This document shows, in pieces, positions 37,901-49,499 of a stretch of DNA of 64,000 bases (its first letter is position 1; the number at the start of each line of letters is the position of its first letter). The notes beneath the pieces are model-generated. The model saw only the letters and a list, made by a program, of their open reading frames with translations. It ran no database searches and was not told the origin of the DNA. A program made the position numbers and the translations under genes. This DNA is from Ampullaceana balthica (taxonomy: Eukaryota > Mollusca > Gastropoda > Lymnaeidae). The stretch spans positions 682,001 through 746,000 of the forward strand of contig CALYLW010000136.1 of assembly GCA_944989445.1 (NCBI GenBank), given 5' to 3'.

Positions 37901-40900
37901 GCAAGCTGTAATCCATACAGTTCAGACCACACAAGAATTTAGAATCTGCTTTCATCTGCTCTATAAACCAACCCCCTTGATCACCTGTTCAAAAATGTAT
38001 CCAATAACAAAAGTGCACCTTTTACTTTAAGTACTTGTAGGGCAGGGGTTGGGAAATTTTTTGTCTGAGAGAGCCATAAACACCACATATTTCGAGACGT
38101 AATTCTGTGAGAGCCATACATATTTCTTACAACTAAAAATTCAAGTAAATGTGTGCATTTTGTGTAATTTCAACACTAAAAGCACAATAATTATGCTCTG
38201 CAATCTTTTTAATAACACTGTCATGCTGTTGCTAAAATAATCAATCATGAGTACTCTTACCATTAATGCGACTTATGGTGCTGCATGTATTTACTTATGG
38301 CTTTGTAGTTTGGTTGATACGTGGTGAGGTTAAGCTTCATGCAGGCGTTGAGACTTCCATCCGTTAAACGTGATCGGTGGTTGGTCTTGATGTTCTTTAG
38401 ATGTGAGAAAGACTGCTCGCATGCATACGTAGAGCCAAACATTGTCAGAACAGCAATACTCACATGCTGAAGTGTGTTGTATGTGACGGGTAGCGCGTTC
38501 CAAGTTTTGACAATCAGCTGATCTGCGTGTTGAAGTTTTTTTTCATTTTTGACCATTTGTGTTGGCTCACCAACTCTGCTTGCTGTCGTGCAAGTCTTTC
38601 CAAATCTACATTCAGTGACTTGAACTTATTCATCCACATGTCTGAGGCCTTCAGGTCAGAAGCTTGGAGCTCAAAATCTCTGACGGAGACTCCGGGGATG
38701 CAACTCAGGTCAGTGCTGTCCACTGCACACTCGTGTGGATGGGTGATGAACTTAAAAAGATGGGTGTGCTCACGAAATTCTCCAAAGCGCGCTTTAAATG
38801 ACTGCAGGAGATTGGACGTGAAGTCTGCTAGCTGCTGAATATTAAGATGTTGAGCAGGGTCACTTGATGTGCACATATCTTTGAACTCTCCCAGTTTTTC
38901 AAAGTGTAATAAACGACCTGTTTCAATGTCAGCGATGAAGAGTTCTAGCTTGTTTTCAAATGCAAACACTGCTTGTTGCAGGGACAAGATTGTATTTCCA
39001 ACGCCTTGTATTTTCACATTGAGCTGATTTAGATGTTCAGTCATGTCTACGATATAATAAAACTTCAGGAGCCATTCAGTGTCAGCTAACTCGGGATGCT
39101 CGACATTCTTCATTTCAAGAAAAGTCCTAATTTTGCTCAGATAAGCCGCAAATTGGCTGAGCACTTTTCCCCTTGACAACCAACGCACGTTGCTGTGCAG
39201 AAGCAGACCAGGATAATTATTCCCAACCTCATCAAGCAGTGTTTTAAACTGGCGATCATTTAATGCTTGGGCAACAATAAAGTTGACTACCCGAACCACC
39301 AGCGACATCACCTCACCAAGCTGCTCACCACACATCTGAGCACAAAGCGTCTCCTGATGTAGGATGCAATGAAAGCTTAGGATGCGTCTGTTTTCATGCT
39401 CACAAAGAAGAGCGACAAATCCTTTGTTTTTCCCGACCATGCACGGAGCACCATCAGTGCACACCAAAACAAGTTTATCCATCGGTAGATTTTTTTCTTT
39501 AGCGAATTCAGTGAAGGACTCGAATAAATCCTGCCCGCTTGTTGTGCCCTTCATAGACAAAACAGCAAGACTTTCCTCATGTAAAGTTTCACTGACAACA
39601 TACCTTGCAACCACGCTGAACTGGAATAAATTACTTATGTCTGTTGACTCACCCAAAGCTAGAGAGAAAAACGGTGCTGCATTTATGTCCTTCACTTGCA
39701 TATCCTCAATTTGATTTGACATCATGATGCTACGATCGTGAACAGTTCTTGCCGACAGAGGCATTTCTTTTATCCGTTTATTATTTTGTCCTTATTGGAA
39801 AAGTCATCAAAAAGTTCATTGGCAAAATCAAGCATTCCGTTTCTTACAATAGCTAAAGCGCCAGCAAAGCTAGCCAAATTCCAATCACCTTTTTGGGTCC
39901 AAACACGGATTTGCTGCTGACCAGCTTGCACTCTTGATAGCAATTCTTGACATGTTTTCTTTCTGCTGTCTCCCTCAGGATATTTCAATGCAAATTTAGA
40001 ATGACGTGTCTCGAAGTGTCGCTATAAATTTGACCGTTTCATAGACGTAATTTTATCACAGCATATTAAACACACCGCAGATTCCGTTCTCTCCATAAAG
40101 GCAAATTCCTCCGTCCATTCCTGCTGAAAAGTACGATACTCATCGTCTTTCTTTCTTTTAGCCATCTTGTCAAAAAGGTTTCTAAAATTAGTTAGCTTAG
40201 AACGCGATTAAAACAAAAGTTAACTTTCTGATCCGACTACAATAATTTGTGTGGACCCTTTTACACATGCACACATCGTCCCCTATTTTCGAAAGCAATA
40301 TACACCAACCCCACTTGAACAATGTATTTTTGCCACTTTTCCATAGAAATCACTGATATCACTTTGATCCCGAATTCCAAAATCTCTCTCCCTTAAATAG
40401 CAATCTAACTCCTAAGGTTACTAACCCCTGACCTTGATTATTTCATGCATTCTATCACGTATGGCTCTCCTCATTACTATTCGGATAGAATTGATTGGTC
40501 AATCAACATGCGACCTCCAAAAATTTTCCCGCTTTGAAACTTTCAAGAATATTTTACATCATGTAAGCCATAAAAATAGAAAATAATTAGTAAGGTTATT
40601 GACTTATGACGAGGTGGTTTTTTTTTCTTCTTTTTTATATTCAATTAATTTTTTTTTAAAAGAATTTTTTCCAAAAATTACTTAGATCAAAGTAGTCTGA
40701 AGAAGCATTTTTTCTTTATAATGAACATTTTTCTGCGAGCCATATGCAGCCATCAAAAGAGCCATATATGGCTCGCAAGCCATGGTTTCCCGACCCCTGT
40801 TGTAGGGTATCAATTATTTAGCTAAATACACTGGTTATTTGTGTTTAATTTTTTTAAATTTACTTAATTTTCAGCATATTCAAATGCTATAAATTATATA

Positions 40901-43900
40901 AGATCACTTCAAGAACATTAAAAAATGATTTGGTATGCTTGCAACTCTAGATCTCATTACACCTGATAGCCACAAATATCTATTTAATTTGGTCTTTAAG
41001 GAAATTAACTAAGAGTGATGTGTGTACTTTACACTTTACCAGAAAGTTATATCAATAAAAATGTATTTAATTTAAAATTCTTATTTACCAAAATCAAGCA
41101 TTTCATTCAAGAAATTCTGGTCTTTCAATACAGTTATAACAGTTGAACTTTCTTCGTTAGGCTAAAACAAAAATAATTAAATACAGAGTTTAGTTTTGCA
41201 TGGTCAAAAAAGAATCTGACAAAATTTAATAATAAATTAATGGACACAATTCTTTCTTCTCAAATCAAAATATTTTATCTTAGCTACCAGAAAATTTATT
41301 AGTGACCAGATTTTTTTTGTGTTAACTTAGATTAAGTGATGTGGAATTTTTCATTATGTAATGCTAGAATAGCGGCAGGGTAGCGAAGTCAATAGTGCGC
41401 TTGCCTCACAAGCTGAGGGACATGAGATCTAGCCCACGTTAAAGCCACAATAAAATGTTGATGAATGACTATTGCTAAAAAGTCCTCCGCTGATCTGGAG
41501 AGAGTGCCGCCAAGGTCTACCAAGCCCCGAATGGAAACTTTAGAACCCCTACGACCACAAGGTTATGGGACACACAAAATTTTTTTTAGAAAGCTAGAAT
41601 ATCAAAATTTGAACATCTCACAATTAAGATAATCAAACCTCACCCTAAGTTTTCATATATTATTATAATAGTAGTTAGTACATGAAAGGGAGCTGAAGAA
41701 ATTAAAGCATCAACATACTTTTTGATGTCTCCCAGCTGTGCAGCCCTTGATGTCATATCTCTCCTCTATCCTTTCAGATGGATAAAAAATGCTTTGCATA
41801 ACCAAGAAGTATTTCTTGCGTTTCCCTTTTAACTTTATGGCAAAGCAGCCAATATATTTGACCAACAGAGAGTGTGGATAAGCAACAAAATGCTGCATGT
41901 AGTCACTTGAACAAAAAATATTAAATAAAAATTATCTTTGCTGCATTATTGATATTGATTTTTAATTACAATAAAGAGATGCATTATATTTAGCTTCAAA
42001 TATTAATATCATAATATCTTTTCAAAGTCACCATTAATGACCCATTAACAACTATTAAGATATCATAACATATAAATTATTATAATTATAAAAAGTACCA
42101 GAACAAAAACTATCAGCCTTAATCCACAATTAGCCTTTACAGTTTGAAATTATCTTCAGTCAAAATTAATTGCTACATCTTTTGTGTGAATAAGTCCTAG
42201 GAGTGACTATATATAACTACAAAAGACTTTCCTGGCTAAATGCAGAGGATAAATAGTTCATTTAATGAGAATCCGTGAAGTTGCTTTTCATTTGTCTGCT
42301 TTAAATAACAGTACCTAAATGCAAGACTTAAATCCTTTGAATTATACTACAAGTATTAAACTATAAAAGCTACAAGTAAGAAGCTGAATGTTTAACTGTC
42401 AACTTAATTAAAGTGGAAATATAAACCTGCTATTCCACATTTAATTAAAGTCCTCCCTATTTTTGGCACTTGAGACTCTAAGGGTAGTGCAGAATGAGGT
42501 TTCAAGATAATTGTAAAAACATATGTGTCATTAAAATTAAAAGCTATGAGGGTTGTAATAAGAATTATCAAACATTAATTAAAAAATATATACCTCAAAA
42601 CTGACAAAAAAAACATGACATCTCTTTTTCTGTTAGACTTGAACATATATTGCATATCATGACTGTGGAGATGAACATTCATTATTTAAAGCTACCATGA
42701 AAAATAAATTATTTACACAATAAGACTACTTTAAACTTGGATATAAATATAATTTTATAGTCATGTTCACAATAAATCTTATGTGAAGACTGTTTTTATA
42801 AATATAATAGAAATAAGAAAATCATTTGAAGTAAAGAGCAGCAATAATCTTTTCTTTACTGTCAAATGATAATTTTTTTAATCTAAACTAGGTTTTTCTT
42901 GAGAATTCTTTTAAATTGAAATAAAAAAAACCTTTAAATCTCACAATAGCTTAATTATTTTTAGATGACTGACTATCCAGATTCACACTTAAACACATAT
43001 TATTTATTGTTTTAAATGGAAAGAGAAAGATTTGTAAGCCAATGCAGTTATATAAATAATAGTTAATTTAGTTACCTTAAGAAAAAATCTTGCCCACTTT
43101 TTGAGTTGCTGATAAATTCAAAGTAAGGCAGATTAATAGGAGCAACAGAGTCTATGAATTCCTGTTCCCCAATGCCAATACCCATACGAATCGCTGCAAA
43201 TGCTGAACTAGAATAACTCTCAAACTCAAAGTCCTGATTTAAAATTTTGAAATAAAGTATTTCTTAGAGTTTGTGATTTTTGGTATTAAATGTAACAATG
43301 CAGAATGTCAGTAGTCCTTGTTTATTATTCATCACAATTATTTTTTAACTTAGGAACAAGCTGTAAAGAATTATTACAACTCTGCAGGAATATAAAAAAA
43401 TCGAAGCCATAATTTTGAATAAATTAGTATTAAATATGAACAGAACAAATCAATGTAATAATAATCGGTCTTTGCAACATACCTGACCATCAAAATTAGC
43501 AATAATCTTTTTTACATCTTCAAAATCTGAACTGGTTAAAACTGACTGAAAATAAGTATTTAAATTTCAAAATCTCAAATTTCAAAACAGCAACAGCATT
43601 AAAAGAATAATTGTTTAAAACCTAAATTTTAACAATAAAAAAATGTACTGTAAAATAAACATAACAATCAACTGTAATTACAGTAACTTGTATATATCTA
43701 TCTATAAGCTGTACAAAAAGCTTTTATTGATTAACTTTTCTCTTACATACTTTAACAGGCAAATTAGGATTGCTGTCATTTAATTTCCTGATCCCTTCTC
43801 TGATACATGACAGAAGATGGAAATGTGGATGACTATTGTTGACAGGCACAACTCCTCTTCTAACAAGACGTCGCTTCAAATAGTACCAACGGCTGTGTTT

Positions 43901-44299
43901 TCGTTTTCTGAGAGATGTTAAGCAATGTGAAACAAAAAACAAATATTAAAGGCAATGCTATTGTTTACAACAAATTCAGTTTCAATGTACCAACATTCTA
44001 ATTTAACTATTTTAATTATTATTAAAACCTAATAAAATATTTAAATGACGAGTATTTGTGTGGCTGGTAACAGAGGAGACCATCATGCCAACATATTTGG
44101 TAAAATATTATTCATACCTTTTGTTATCACTTTGACTATTAACTGTAGTGATGCTCAGTGAATCAAGTGATACATTTGAAGATAATGGAAAAACCGAATT
44201 TCGGGTACTCTTTCGAGATCTTGAACTTTTTGGGGGTGTTGGCGAATGAGTATTACTTAGTGAGTGATTTCTGTCCCCTCTTTTCTCAGGTGATGCCAT
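34966..44299 (-). CDS. PIP5KL1: PIP5KL1-like phosphatidylinositol-phosphate kinase homologue, complete, 9 exons
   Basis: Exons: 44299-44118, 43907-43751, 43545-43483, 43233-43076, 42662-42594, 41905-41719, 41161-41089, 37984-37825, 35416-34966. Phases match throughout, giving 499 aa plus stop. Residues 1-60 are Ser/Pro/Arg-rich and low complexity. The kinase fold runs from ~135: MGIGIGEQEF; FK195S at the ATP-lysine position (in the 69-bp exon, needed to complete the fold); YDIKGC (260-265), where canonical PIP kinases have YDLKGS; LKDQNF (284-289); MDYSLLIG (320-327); a VVD motif (D453) at the magnesium-Asp position. The C-terminal WKIVKYK...SPRVYSQRF segment matches the family's end. KGC in place of KGS, and the short kinase core, point to PIP5KL1 rather than PIP5K1 or PIP4K2. 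Mammalian PIP5KL1 is reported to lack lipid-kinase activity and to bind active PIP5Ks; whether this protein is active cannot be read from sequence. Intron 7 (37985-41088) carries a whole hAT transposon. Confidence 0.92.
35475..35991. mobile_element. hAT-type MITE (517 bp), TAGGGCTG family, copy 1
   Basis: Starts TAGGGCTGCGGAAATTATCG and ends ATCGATAACAGCCCTA. The arms are rich in CGATTAAT and its complement. Exact 8-bp duplication GTTTAAAA at 35467-35474 and 35992-35999. In PIP5KL1 intron 8. The copy at 51558 keeps part of a transposase. Confidence 0.85.
36131..36459. repeat. Long fold-back palindrome (~115-bp arms)
   Basis: 36131-36247 is almost perfectly complementary to 36340-36459: left GAAGTAAAAAAAGATTTTTA...ACCACGTTTTTATAAGCGG...GGGCGGGCGC, right GCGCCCGCCC...CCGCTTATAAAAACGTGGT...AAGC. 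The ~90-nt loop is unrelated. The short open frame at 36238-36420 is a by-product. Intronic in PIP5KL1. Confidence 0.85.
36500..36870 (+). repeat. Diverged copy of the GATCGATC dispersed repeat
   Basis: GACAAACATTTACAGACTGG, ACGGTACATTCGATCGATCAG and AAATTTTGATAAAATGCATTG occur in the order of the 22.1-kb units. The last part differs (GTGGACAGACAGGAACG) and echoes 35745-35770. Confidence 0.55.
38043..40799 (-). mobile_element. Full-length hAT transposon (2757 bp) in PIP5KL1 intron 7
   Basis: Ends CAGGGGTTGGGAAA and TTTCCCGACCCCTG, flanked by an exact 8-bp duplication TTGTAGGG (38035-38042, 40800-40807). It carries one transposase in minus orientation, i.e. the same orientation as the host gene. 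Being intronic it should be removed by splicing unless its own signals interfere. Confidence 0.93.
38263..40165 (-). pseudogene. hAT transposase (GTF2IRD2/ZBED-like), three lesions
   Basis: ATG at 40165. An N-terminal BED-type finger (CLICC...RHFETRH) comes first. The central block is one intact 416-codon frame (39764-38514) with CTDGAPCMVG, HCILHQETL and NVRWLSRGKVL. The C-terminal dimerisation segment is at 38556-38263 (FGSTYACEQSFSHL). Lesions seen: a TAG in the finger at 40024-40022, a frame change near 39780 and another in an A-run near 38540. Domain order and length fit the Charlie-type hAT group related to GTF2IRD2 and ZBED proteins. Probably inactive, but only recently. Confidence 0.88.
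41371..41580 (+). mobile_element. Possible tRNA-derived SINE remnant
   Basis: GGTAGCGAAGTCAATAGTG resembles box A surroundings, and GAGATCTAGCCCACG a decayed box B about 45 nt later, followed by a CCCGAATGGAAAC body. Intron 6 of PIP5KL1. Weak. Confidence 0.35.
42594..42662 (-). CDS. PIP5KL1: Exon 5 of PIP5KL1 (69 bp, contains the ATP-lysine position)
   Basis: Acceptor CTCCACAG|TC and donor GAG|GTATAT frame a 23-codon exon in phase 2/2. It reads SHDMQYMFKSNRKRDVMFFL, and joins FFL (previous exon) to DYMQHFVAYPHSLL (next). Without it the kinase fold lacks the strand carrying its lysine. Part of the 34966-44299 gene; listed separately because it is easily missed. Confidence 0.85.
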
Positions 44300-44324
44300 C
44301 AGGAAGATCCTCTATTTGACTCAT
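44286..44324 (-). promoter_or_regulatory. Possible upstream ORF overlapping the PIP5KL1 start
   Basis: An ATG at 44324 (minus strand) opens a 12-codon frame out of phase with the main CDS. Its TGA lies inside codons 4-5 of PIP5KL1, so it overlaps the main start at 44299. It matters only if the mature 5'UTR includes this segment. A possible splice acceptor (TTTTTGTCCAG) about 30 nt upstream suggests it does, but no transcript confirms it. Confidence 0.3.
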
Positions 44325-44824
44325 ATATGTTATTCTGATACCAATGTTTCTGGACAAAAATAATAAAGTCATCAATGTTTATTATTGAAATGAAGCTAAT
44401 TGTGTTATCACTAATTAATACATTTAAAATCTATCTGTAGATATTCTAATAGATTAACAATAATATGTCATTTTTATTTAATTGTTATTTTTTAAATTCT
44501 CTTATACATTTAATTAAAAATAATTACATTAATTAAGAGGCTTAATCTTAAAAATGGATTGGGATAAAATATTATTTGATAGCCTTCTGCCTACCAAACT
44601 ATATTAACTATACTACATGTATATACATTGTACATGTAGTTTAAATACTGGGTTCTAAGTATAACTAAGATTCTGAGATTGTGTGTGCATCCATATGGCC
44701 TTTTTTCTTAATATGGAGGCCCCCCTTTGCAGCACTAGCTCTTGTTAGTTATACTAACTGGCTAAATTTTTTGTATGCACAAGTGTCAAGCAAATCTTTA
44801 CATTACATTATAACATTGACATGA

Positions 44825-44950
44825 CACTATGACATAATATTACATGACATGACATGACACTATTACATAATATTACATGACATTATTACATAATATTACA
44901 TGTCATTATTACATAATATTACATGACATTATTACATAATATTACATGAC
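44825..44950. repeat. ~22-bp tandem repeat
   Basis: ATTACATGACATTATTACAT-type units, about five, with small length variation. Confidence 0.85.
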
Positions 44951-45220
44951 TAACATTTACTGGAGTCAATTACTAAATTATTATAACACAATTTTTTTTA
45001 AAAAGCTTGACAAAATACTGAAAAAAAGTTTTAAATTTAACATTAATATTAATAGTAATAGCTTTCAAAAGGTTTGGTCACTTAGCCTTGTGAATGAACT
45101 AAATAAGTTAATAACATTCAGTAAGTTTGATATGTTCTATGTACTAGTAACTAGTATTCCCATCACCAATGCTAACATTAACATACAATAGTACTATTTC
45201 AAACTATTTTAATATACATG

Positions 45221-45252
<32 letters not shown>
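45221..45252. repeat. (TA)n microsatellite
   Basis: TA runs immediately beside the MITE at 45253. Confidence 0.85.
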
Positions 45253-45422
45253 CAGTGCTTTTTTTGTGCACCTTTTTCAATGTGGGAAAAAAATTATTAC
45301 TTTTCTTGTATTTTAACGTTTTAGCTTGCACTTGCATCGAGGTGCGAACTGGTTGTTAAAAGTTAGAGCAATCCATCACAGTCACAGAGTACCGGCACCT
45401 ATTTTTTTACAAAAAAGCACTG
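45253..45422. mobile_element. Short MITE (170 bp) in a TA tract
   Basis: CAGTGCTTTTTTTG at the left and CAAAAAAGCACTG at the right are inverted repeats. The flanks are TATATATA and TATATACA, compatible with an 8-bp duplication but uninformative in a TA tract. Confidence 0.6.
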
Positions 45423-46458
45423 TATATACATATATTAATATATATATTATATATACCTATCCATGACCATTTATTATCAAAATTAAATTTAGCATTATTT
45501 TGTATCCATTGCCATTATCATTAGTCACTAGGCCTATATTTTATCTGATGAGGTAGCCTAGGCCTAGATTAATAATTCTTCATAATTATTTATTATTAAT
45601 ATAATTATATAAAAAAATACATAAAATTATACTGATACTAGGCTACTACATACTTTAATACTGAACTGCTTTGGCTCTTTGAGGCCTTTGGCTCTCCGGG
45701 GTCAGATGATCAGACTAGACTGACTAGAGGTGGCCGCACTTGACTTGTTAAACTTATTGAATACTTAGATGCACCAGTACCAGTCTACTTAAGACTACTA
45801 AGAGTTGTAAGACTAAATTAAGCTTACTAAAACTTAAGACTATAAACTGTTTGAAGTGTTCTAATCACTAAAATAAACTTTTTTGTTTTTAGGCCTAAAA
45901 TAAAATTGAATTAGACTTAATTCACTAACTTAACTAACTAATTCTAAATAATTTTATCACCACAATCACAAAACTGAGATAATTTTAATTATTAAATCTT
46001 TAGTAACTTTGTAAACAAAAATATATTTAAGAGAATAATTACAAATGTAAAAAAATGTGTTTCTTAAGTAGTCAACAGTTGCGACGATCAATTGCTGTCG
46101 CGATTACAACATTATATCATTAAATACAACGTTGCCGTTGCGAGTGTTGGTTTCCAGTTTGTTTTCCTCGACAACAAGAACCGGAAATGTCTATTAACAG
46201 TTTTCAGAAAAGGAGACAATAAAAATTAGTAACATAAACAATGAAAGGGTGTTGATAAGAAGAAAGTTAGTGTTGTGTTAGTTGTTATTATTATATTATA
46301 ATACTGACATACCAATTTTTTAAAATATTTAATTAAATTTATATTATTCAAATGTAAATCCACCTGACAATTGATTGGAGGAATATAATTAATTAAACTT
46401 TGTTTTCTGCAAGTTGCAAAGTTAAAGTTAAAAGTTAAAGAAATGAAGTATAAAGTTG

Positions 46459-46492
46459 CTACTACTACTACTACTACTACTAACTACTACTG
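46459..46492. repeat. (ACT)n microsatellite
   Basis: Nine to ten ACT units. Confidence 0.85.
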
Positions 46493-46635
46493 CTAAGAGT
46501 AAGAGTGTAAGAGCAAGGGCCGGCAAGGGGTGACACAAGACAGACACTCACGGTAATCCCTTATTTCAGCGCATTTTATATTTCAAGTCATCAAAAAAAC
46601 ATTTTTCAAACTTACTTCAATAATAATTATTATGA

Positions 46636-46960
46636 AGGATGTTGCTAGCGTTACGACATGTCGTAACGCTAGCCAGGAAACTAGTGCTACGACATGTCGT
46701 AGCAGCAGACGATTCGGCGGGATGTTGCTAGCGTTACGACATGAACTGTCGTAGCAGCAGACGATTCGGCGGGATGTTGCTAGCGTTACGACATGTCGTA
46801 GCGCTAGCCAGGAAACTGCTGCTACGACATGTCGTAGCTGCAGACGATTCGGCGGGATGTTGCTAGTGTTACGACATGTCGTAGCGCTAGCCAGGAAACT
46901 GCTGCTACGACTGTCGTAGCAGCAGACAATTCGACGGGATGTTGCTAGCGTTACGACGTG
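46636..46960. repeat. Array of palindromes (TACGACATGTCGTA)
   Basis: About 3.5 units of ~84 bp, each with GATGTTGCTAGCGTTACG, a perfect palindrome TACGACATGTCGTA, GCTAGCCAGGAAACT, a second palindrome GCTACGACATGTCGTAGC and AGCAGACGATTCGGCGGG. Further copies at 49012-49145 and 50001-50118. The 14-18-bp palindromes are exact in nearly every unit. Confidence 0.9.
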
Positions 46961-46984
46961 TTTTTTTTTAAATTATAAAAAAAA

Positions 46985-47045
46985 TTTAATCAACAAAAAA
47001 CTCGCCGAGAGCGAGATTAGAACCCAAGTATCGTTTTAACAATCA
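46985..47045 (-). mobile_element. tRNA-like SINE head fragment
   Basis: On the minus strand, GGGTTCTAATCTCGCTCTCG followed by GCGAGT resembles a tRNA T-arm and acceptor stem (box B one base off). It directly precedes the palindromic array, as the related head at ~49.5 kb precedes its own body. Confidence 0.5.
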
Positions 47046-47059
47046 AAGTTGTTGTTCGT

Positions 47060-47545
47060 CCGTCGTAGTTGACGATGACCACTCTCATCATATTTGTATT
47101 TGACCTGTGCTAGGCCGCCACGTGTGTCCTCTGGTGGCTTATTAACCCTATTCAAGCACGCAATTTGCGTCGGCATGTGGGAGAAGAGGTGGATGGGAAC
47201 CCTTCAGGATGGTGTTTGATTCGGTCCTTCCGGGCTTGATGTTTTGTCTTGGCCTGTTGTCTATTACCCTCACAGACAACTGCGCCATTCCGTATCATAG
47301 AGCGCCAGTGGGCTCGGTTACTGGCTGCTGCTTCCCAGGAGTCATGTGTAGTGTAATGTCAAAGGCCTTCAGAGCAGTTTTAAGTGCATCCTTGTATCAC
47401 TTGCGTGGACCACTAATTGCTCTATAGTCTATGCCCTGCAGTAAACTGACCATAGCCTCTAGCGAGGCGATGGTCGGGCATGCGCACTACATGGCCCACC
47501 CAGCGTAGTTGGCTCTGCATGAGGTTAGTGTGGATGCTGGATAAA
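47060..47545 (-). pseudogene. Decayed LINE C-terminal fragment
   Basis: The minus strand encodes QSQLRWVGHVVRMPDHRLARG, then, after frame breaks, residues typical of a LINE end (SWEAAASNRAHWR). Multiple stops. Same region of a LINE ORF as at 57985-58312. Confidence 0.7.
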
Positions 47546-47778
47546 TAGGCTTATTAATAATATATAGCCTATAGTTACTACAGTATAGGCTGAGTATAGG
47601 CTATACTATACATGAACATCATTATTCATTGTCATTACGATTATCAAAATAATTTCCCAGAAGAATGGGGGCATTTAAAGTTGAACCATTACTAATAGTT
47701 TTAATAATACATTGTTTTTACCTCTTTGTGTTAACCTTTTGAGTTAGAGAAATATATTCCATTACTGAAAAAACTGGT

Positions 47779-48075
47779 AGGGGCCATCCATATATTACGT
47801 ACGCAAGGAGGGGGAGGTCTTCAATTAACGGCATTTTGCGTATGGATTGAAGTTTTCTCTTACTCTTTCGCCGTTATACCCGTTATAAACACACAACGGG
47901 ACGGCGATTGCACTGTTCGTATTGTTCTTTTTATCAGTTTTGTTATGTAATGTTCAAGACAATAAAATTTGAATGCTCTATTGTATTTCTTCAATAATTT
48001 CAACATGAAAAACACGATATTAATATTAGAAAAAACTATAAAAGGTCCGTCCATGAATGACGTCACGCGATTTTG
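47779..48075. mobile_element. Degenerate MITE fragments, GGGGCCATCCATA type
   Basis: GGGGCCATCCATATATTACG at 47779 and GGTCCGTCCATGAATGACGT at 48043 resemble the ends of the 48.1-kb element but are in the same orientation. Boundaries unclear. Confidence 0.4.
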
Positions 48076-48147
48076 GCCGATGTATACCCTCCTCGTCGCA
48101 CTTCGTTACAAAAACTTAGACCACCCTTCTCCACAATTACGTCTCAA

Positions 48148-48747
48148 AGGGGCCATCCATAAATGACACCACGCACCTAGGGGGAGGGGGGTCTACATAT
48201 TTGTGACGATGTGTGGCGTGGGGGAGGGGGGTGTGACTTCACATCAAAACTCGCAACTTTGCATAAAAGTTCCACTTAAATATTTGATTTGTTACATGGC
48301 GTTTTACATGACTTCACACTTCACGCGTGTTACGATATTAGAATGCAGGCCTATACTAAATAAATACTTAAATGACAAAAAAGGGATTTTCAACATGCTC
48401 TTTTTCCAATAAAATACAGATTTTATTGGGGGGGGGGCGAAAAGCTTTGTGACGTCATCTTGGAGGGGGTGGTCTCAGGGCCGTCTTAACGCATAGGCCC
48501 GTTGGGTATTAGCCCAGGGGCCCACGAGCATAGGGGCCCCATGGGAATATGTTTATGTATATATATTATGTATATTTATTTTTTATTCCTGCGGGGTAGG
48601 GGCCCATCACTATTTCCTTGCCCGGGGGCCCAAACTGGTGTAAAGACGGCTCTGGGTGGTCTAAGTTTTTGTGACGACGCTTTAATATGGGGGGGGGTAA
48701 TGAAAAATCTGCCAAAATCGCGTGTCGTCATTTATGGACAGTCCTTT
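48148..48747. mobile_element. MITE, GGGGCCRTCCATAAATG family, with nested insertion
   Basis: Starts GGGGCCATCCATAAATGACA and ends TGTCGTCATTTATGGACAG. The interior matches 19716-20103 (TTACGATATTAGAATGCAG). A 179-bp hAT-like MITE sits inside at 48476-48654. Confidence 0.7.
48476..48654. mobile_element. Nested hAT-like MITE (179 bp)
   Basis: Ends CAGGGCCGTCTTAAC and GTAAAGACGGCTCTG are inverted repeats. Exact 8-bp duplication GGTGGTCT at 48468-48475 and 48655-48662. The duplicated bases belong to the surrounding MITE, which proves the order of insertion. Confidence 0.85.
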
Positions 48748-48755
48748 CTCAGGGC

Positions 48756-49010
48756 CATCCGTAAATGACGTTACGCACCTGGAGGGGTGGGGCAGGGGGT
48801 CGACCATTTGTGACGAAGGGGAGGGGGGTATAAGAAATGTCACGTCACATCAAAACGCGTAACTTAAAATAAAAGTTGTACTTAAAAAGTTGTCTGTTTA
48901 CAATTTATTTAATGACGTTTTACATGGGCTTCGCGCGTGTTACGATATTAAAGTGCAGCCTTACACTAAATACATACTTAAACTTAAATGAACAAAAGGG
49001 ATTTGAAACA
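48756..49010. mobile_element. Truncated MITE, GGGCCATCCGTAAATG type
   Basis: A second, adjacent copy of the family (ACGTTACGCACC, ATCAAAACGCG, TTACGATATTAAAGTGCAG), cut off at GAAACATG where the palindromic repeat begins. Confidence 0.6.
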
Positions 49011-49011
49011 T

Positions 49012-49475
49012 GTCGTAACGCTAGCCAGGAAACTAGTGCTACGACATGTCGTAGCAGCAGACGATTCGGCGGGATGTTGCTAGCGTTACGACATGTCGTA
49101 ACACTAGCCAGGAAAGGTTTGCTTGGCTAGTGTTACGACTAGCACTTGCTACGACTAGCCTTAGTACTATTAGTTATTAGCAGTAGCAGTAAACACTTCG
49201 GAAAAACTAAGTCTAAGTCACTGTAATATTTTAACAAACTCTTCATAATATTTTAATTTTATACGCATAAAATATAACATATATTACATATATTTATATA
49301 TAATTAATAATAATAATATAAATATCGTATTATTATAATACGATATTAATATTAATAGATCTGGCAGCTGGGCTTATTTATGTGTTATATTTATATGTGT
49401 ATTAATTCTAAAATCTAAATTTATTTAAATAGATTTAATCAACGTATCCGCTTTTCAGAATAAGAAGAACAAAAA
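49012..49475 (+). repeat. Palindromic repeat plus AT-rich body
   Basis: Begins with 1.5 units of the TACGACATGTCGTA array, continues through GACTAGCACTTGCTACGAC to an AT-rich body that parallels 16690-16985 (reverse). Confidence 0.65.
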
Positions 49476-49499
49476 TTACAATTACCAGCACACTCATTT

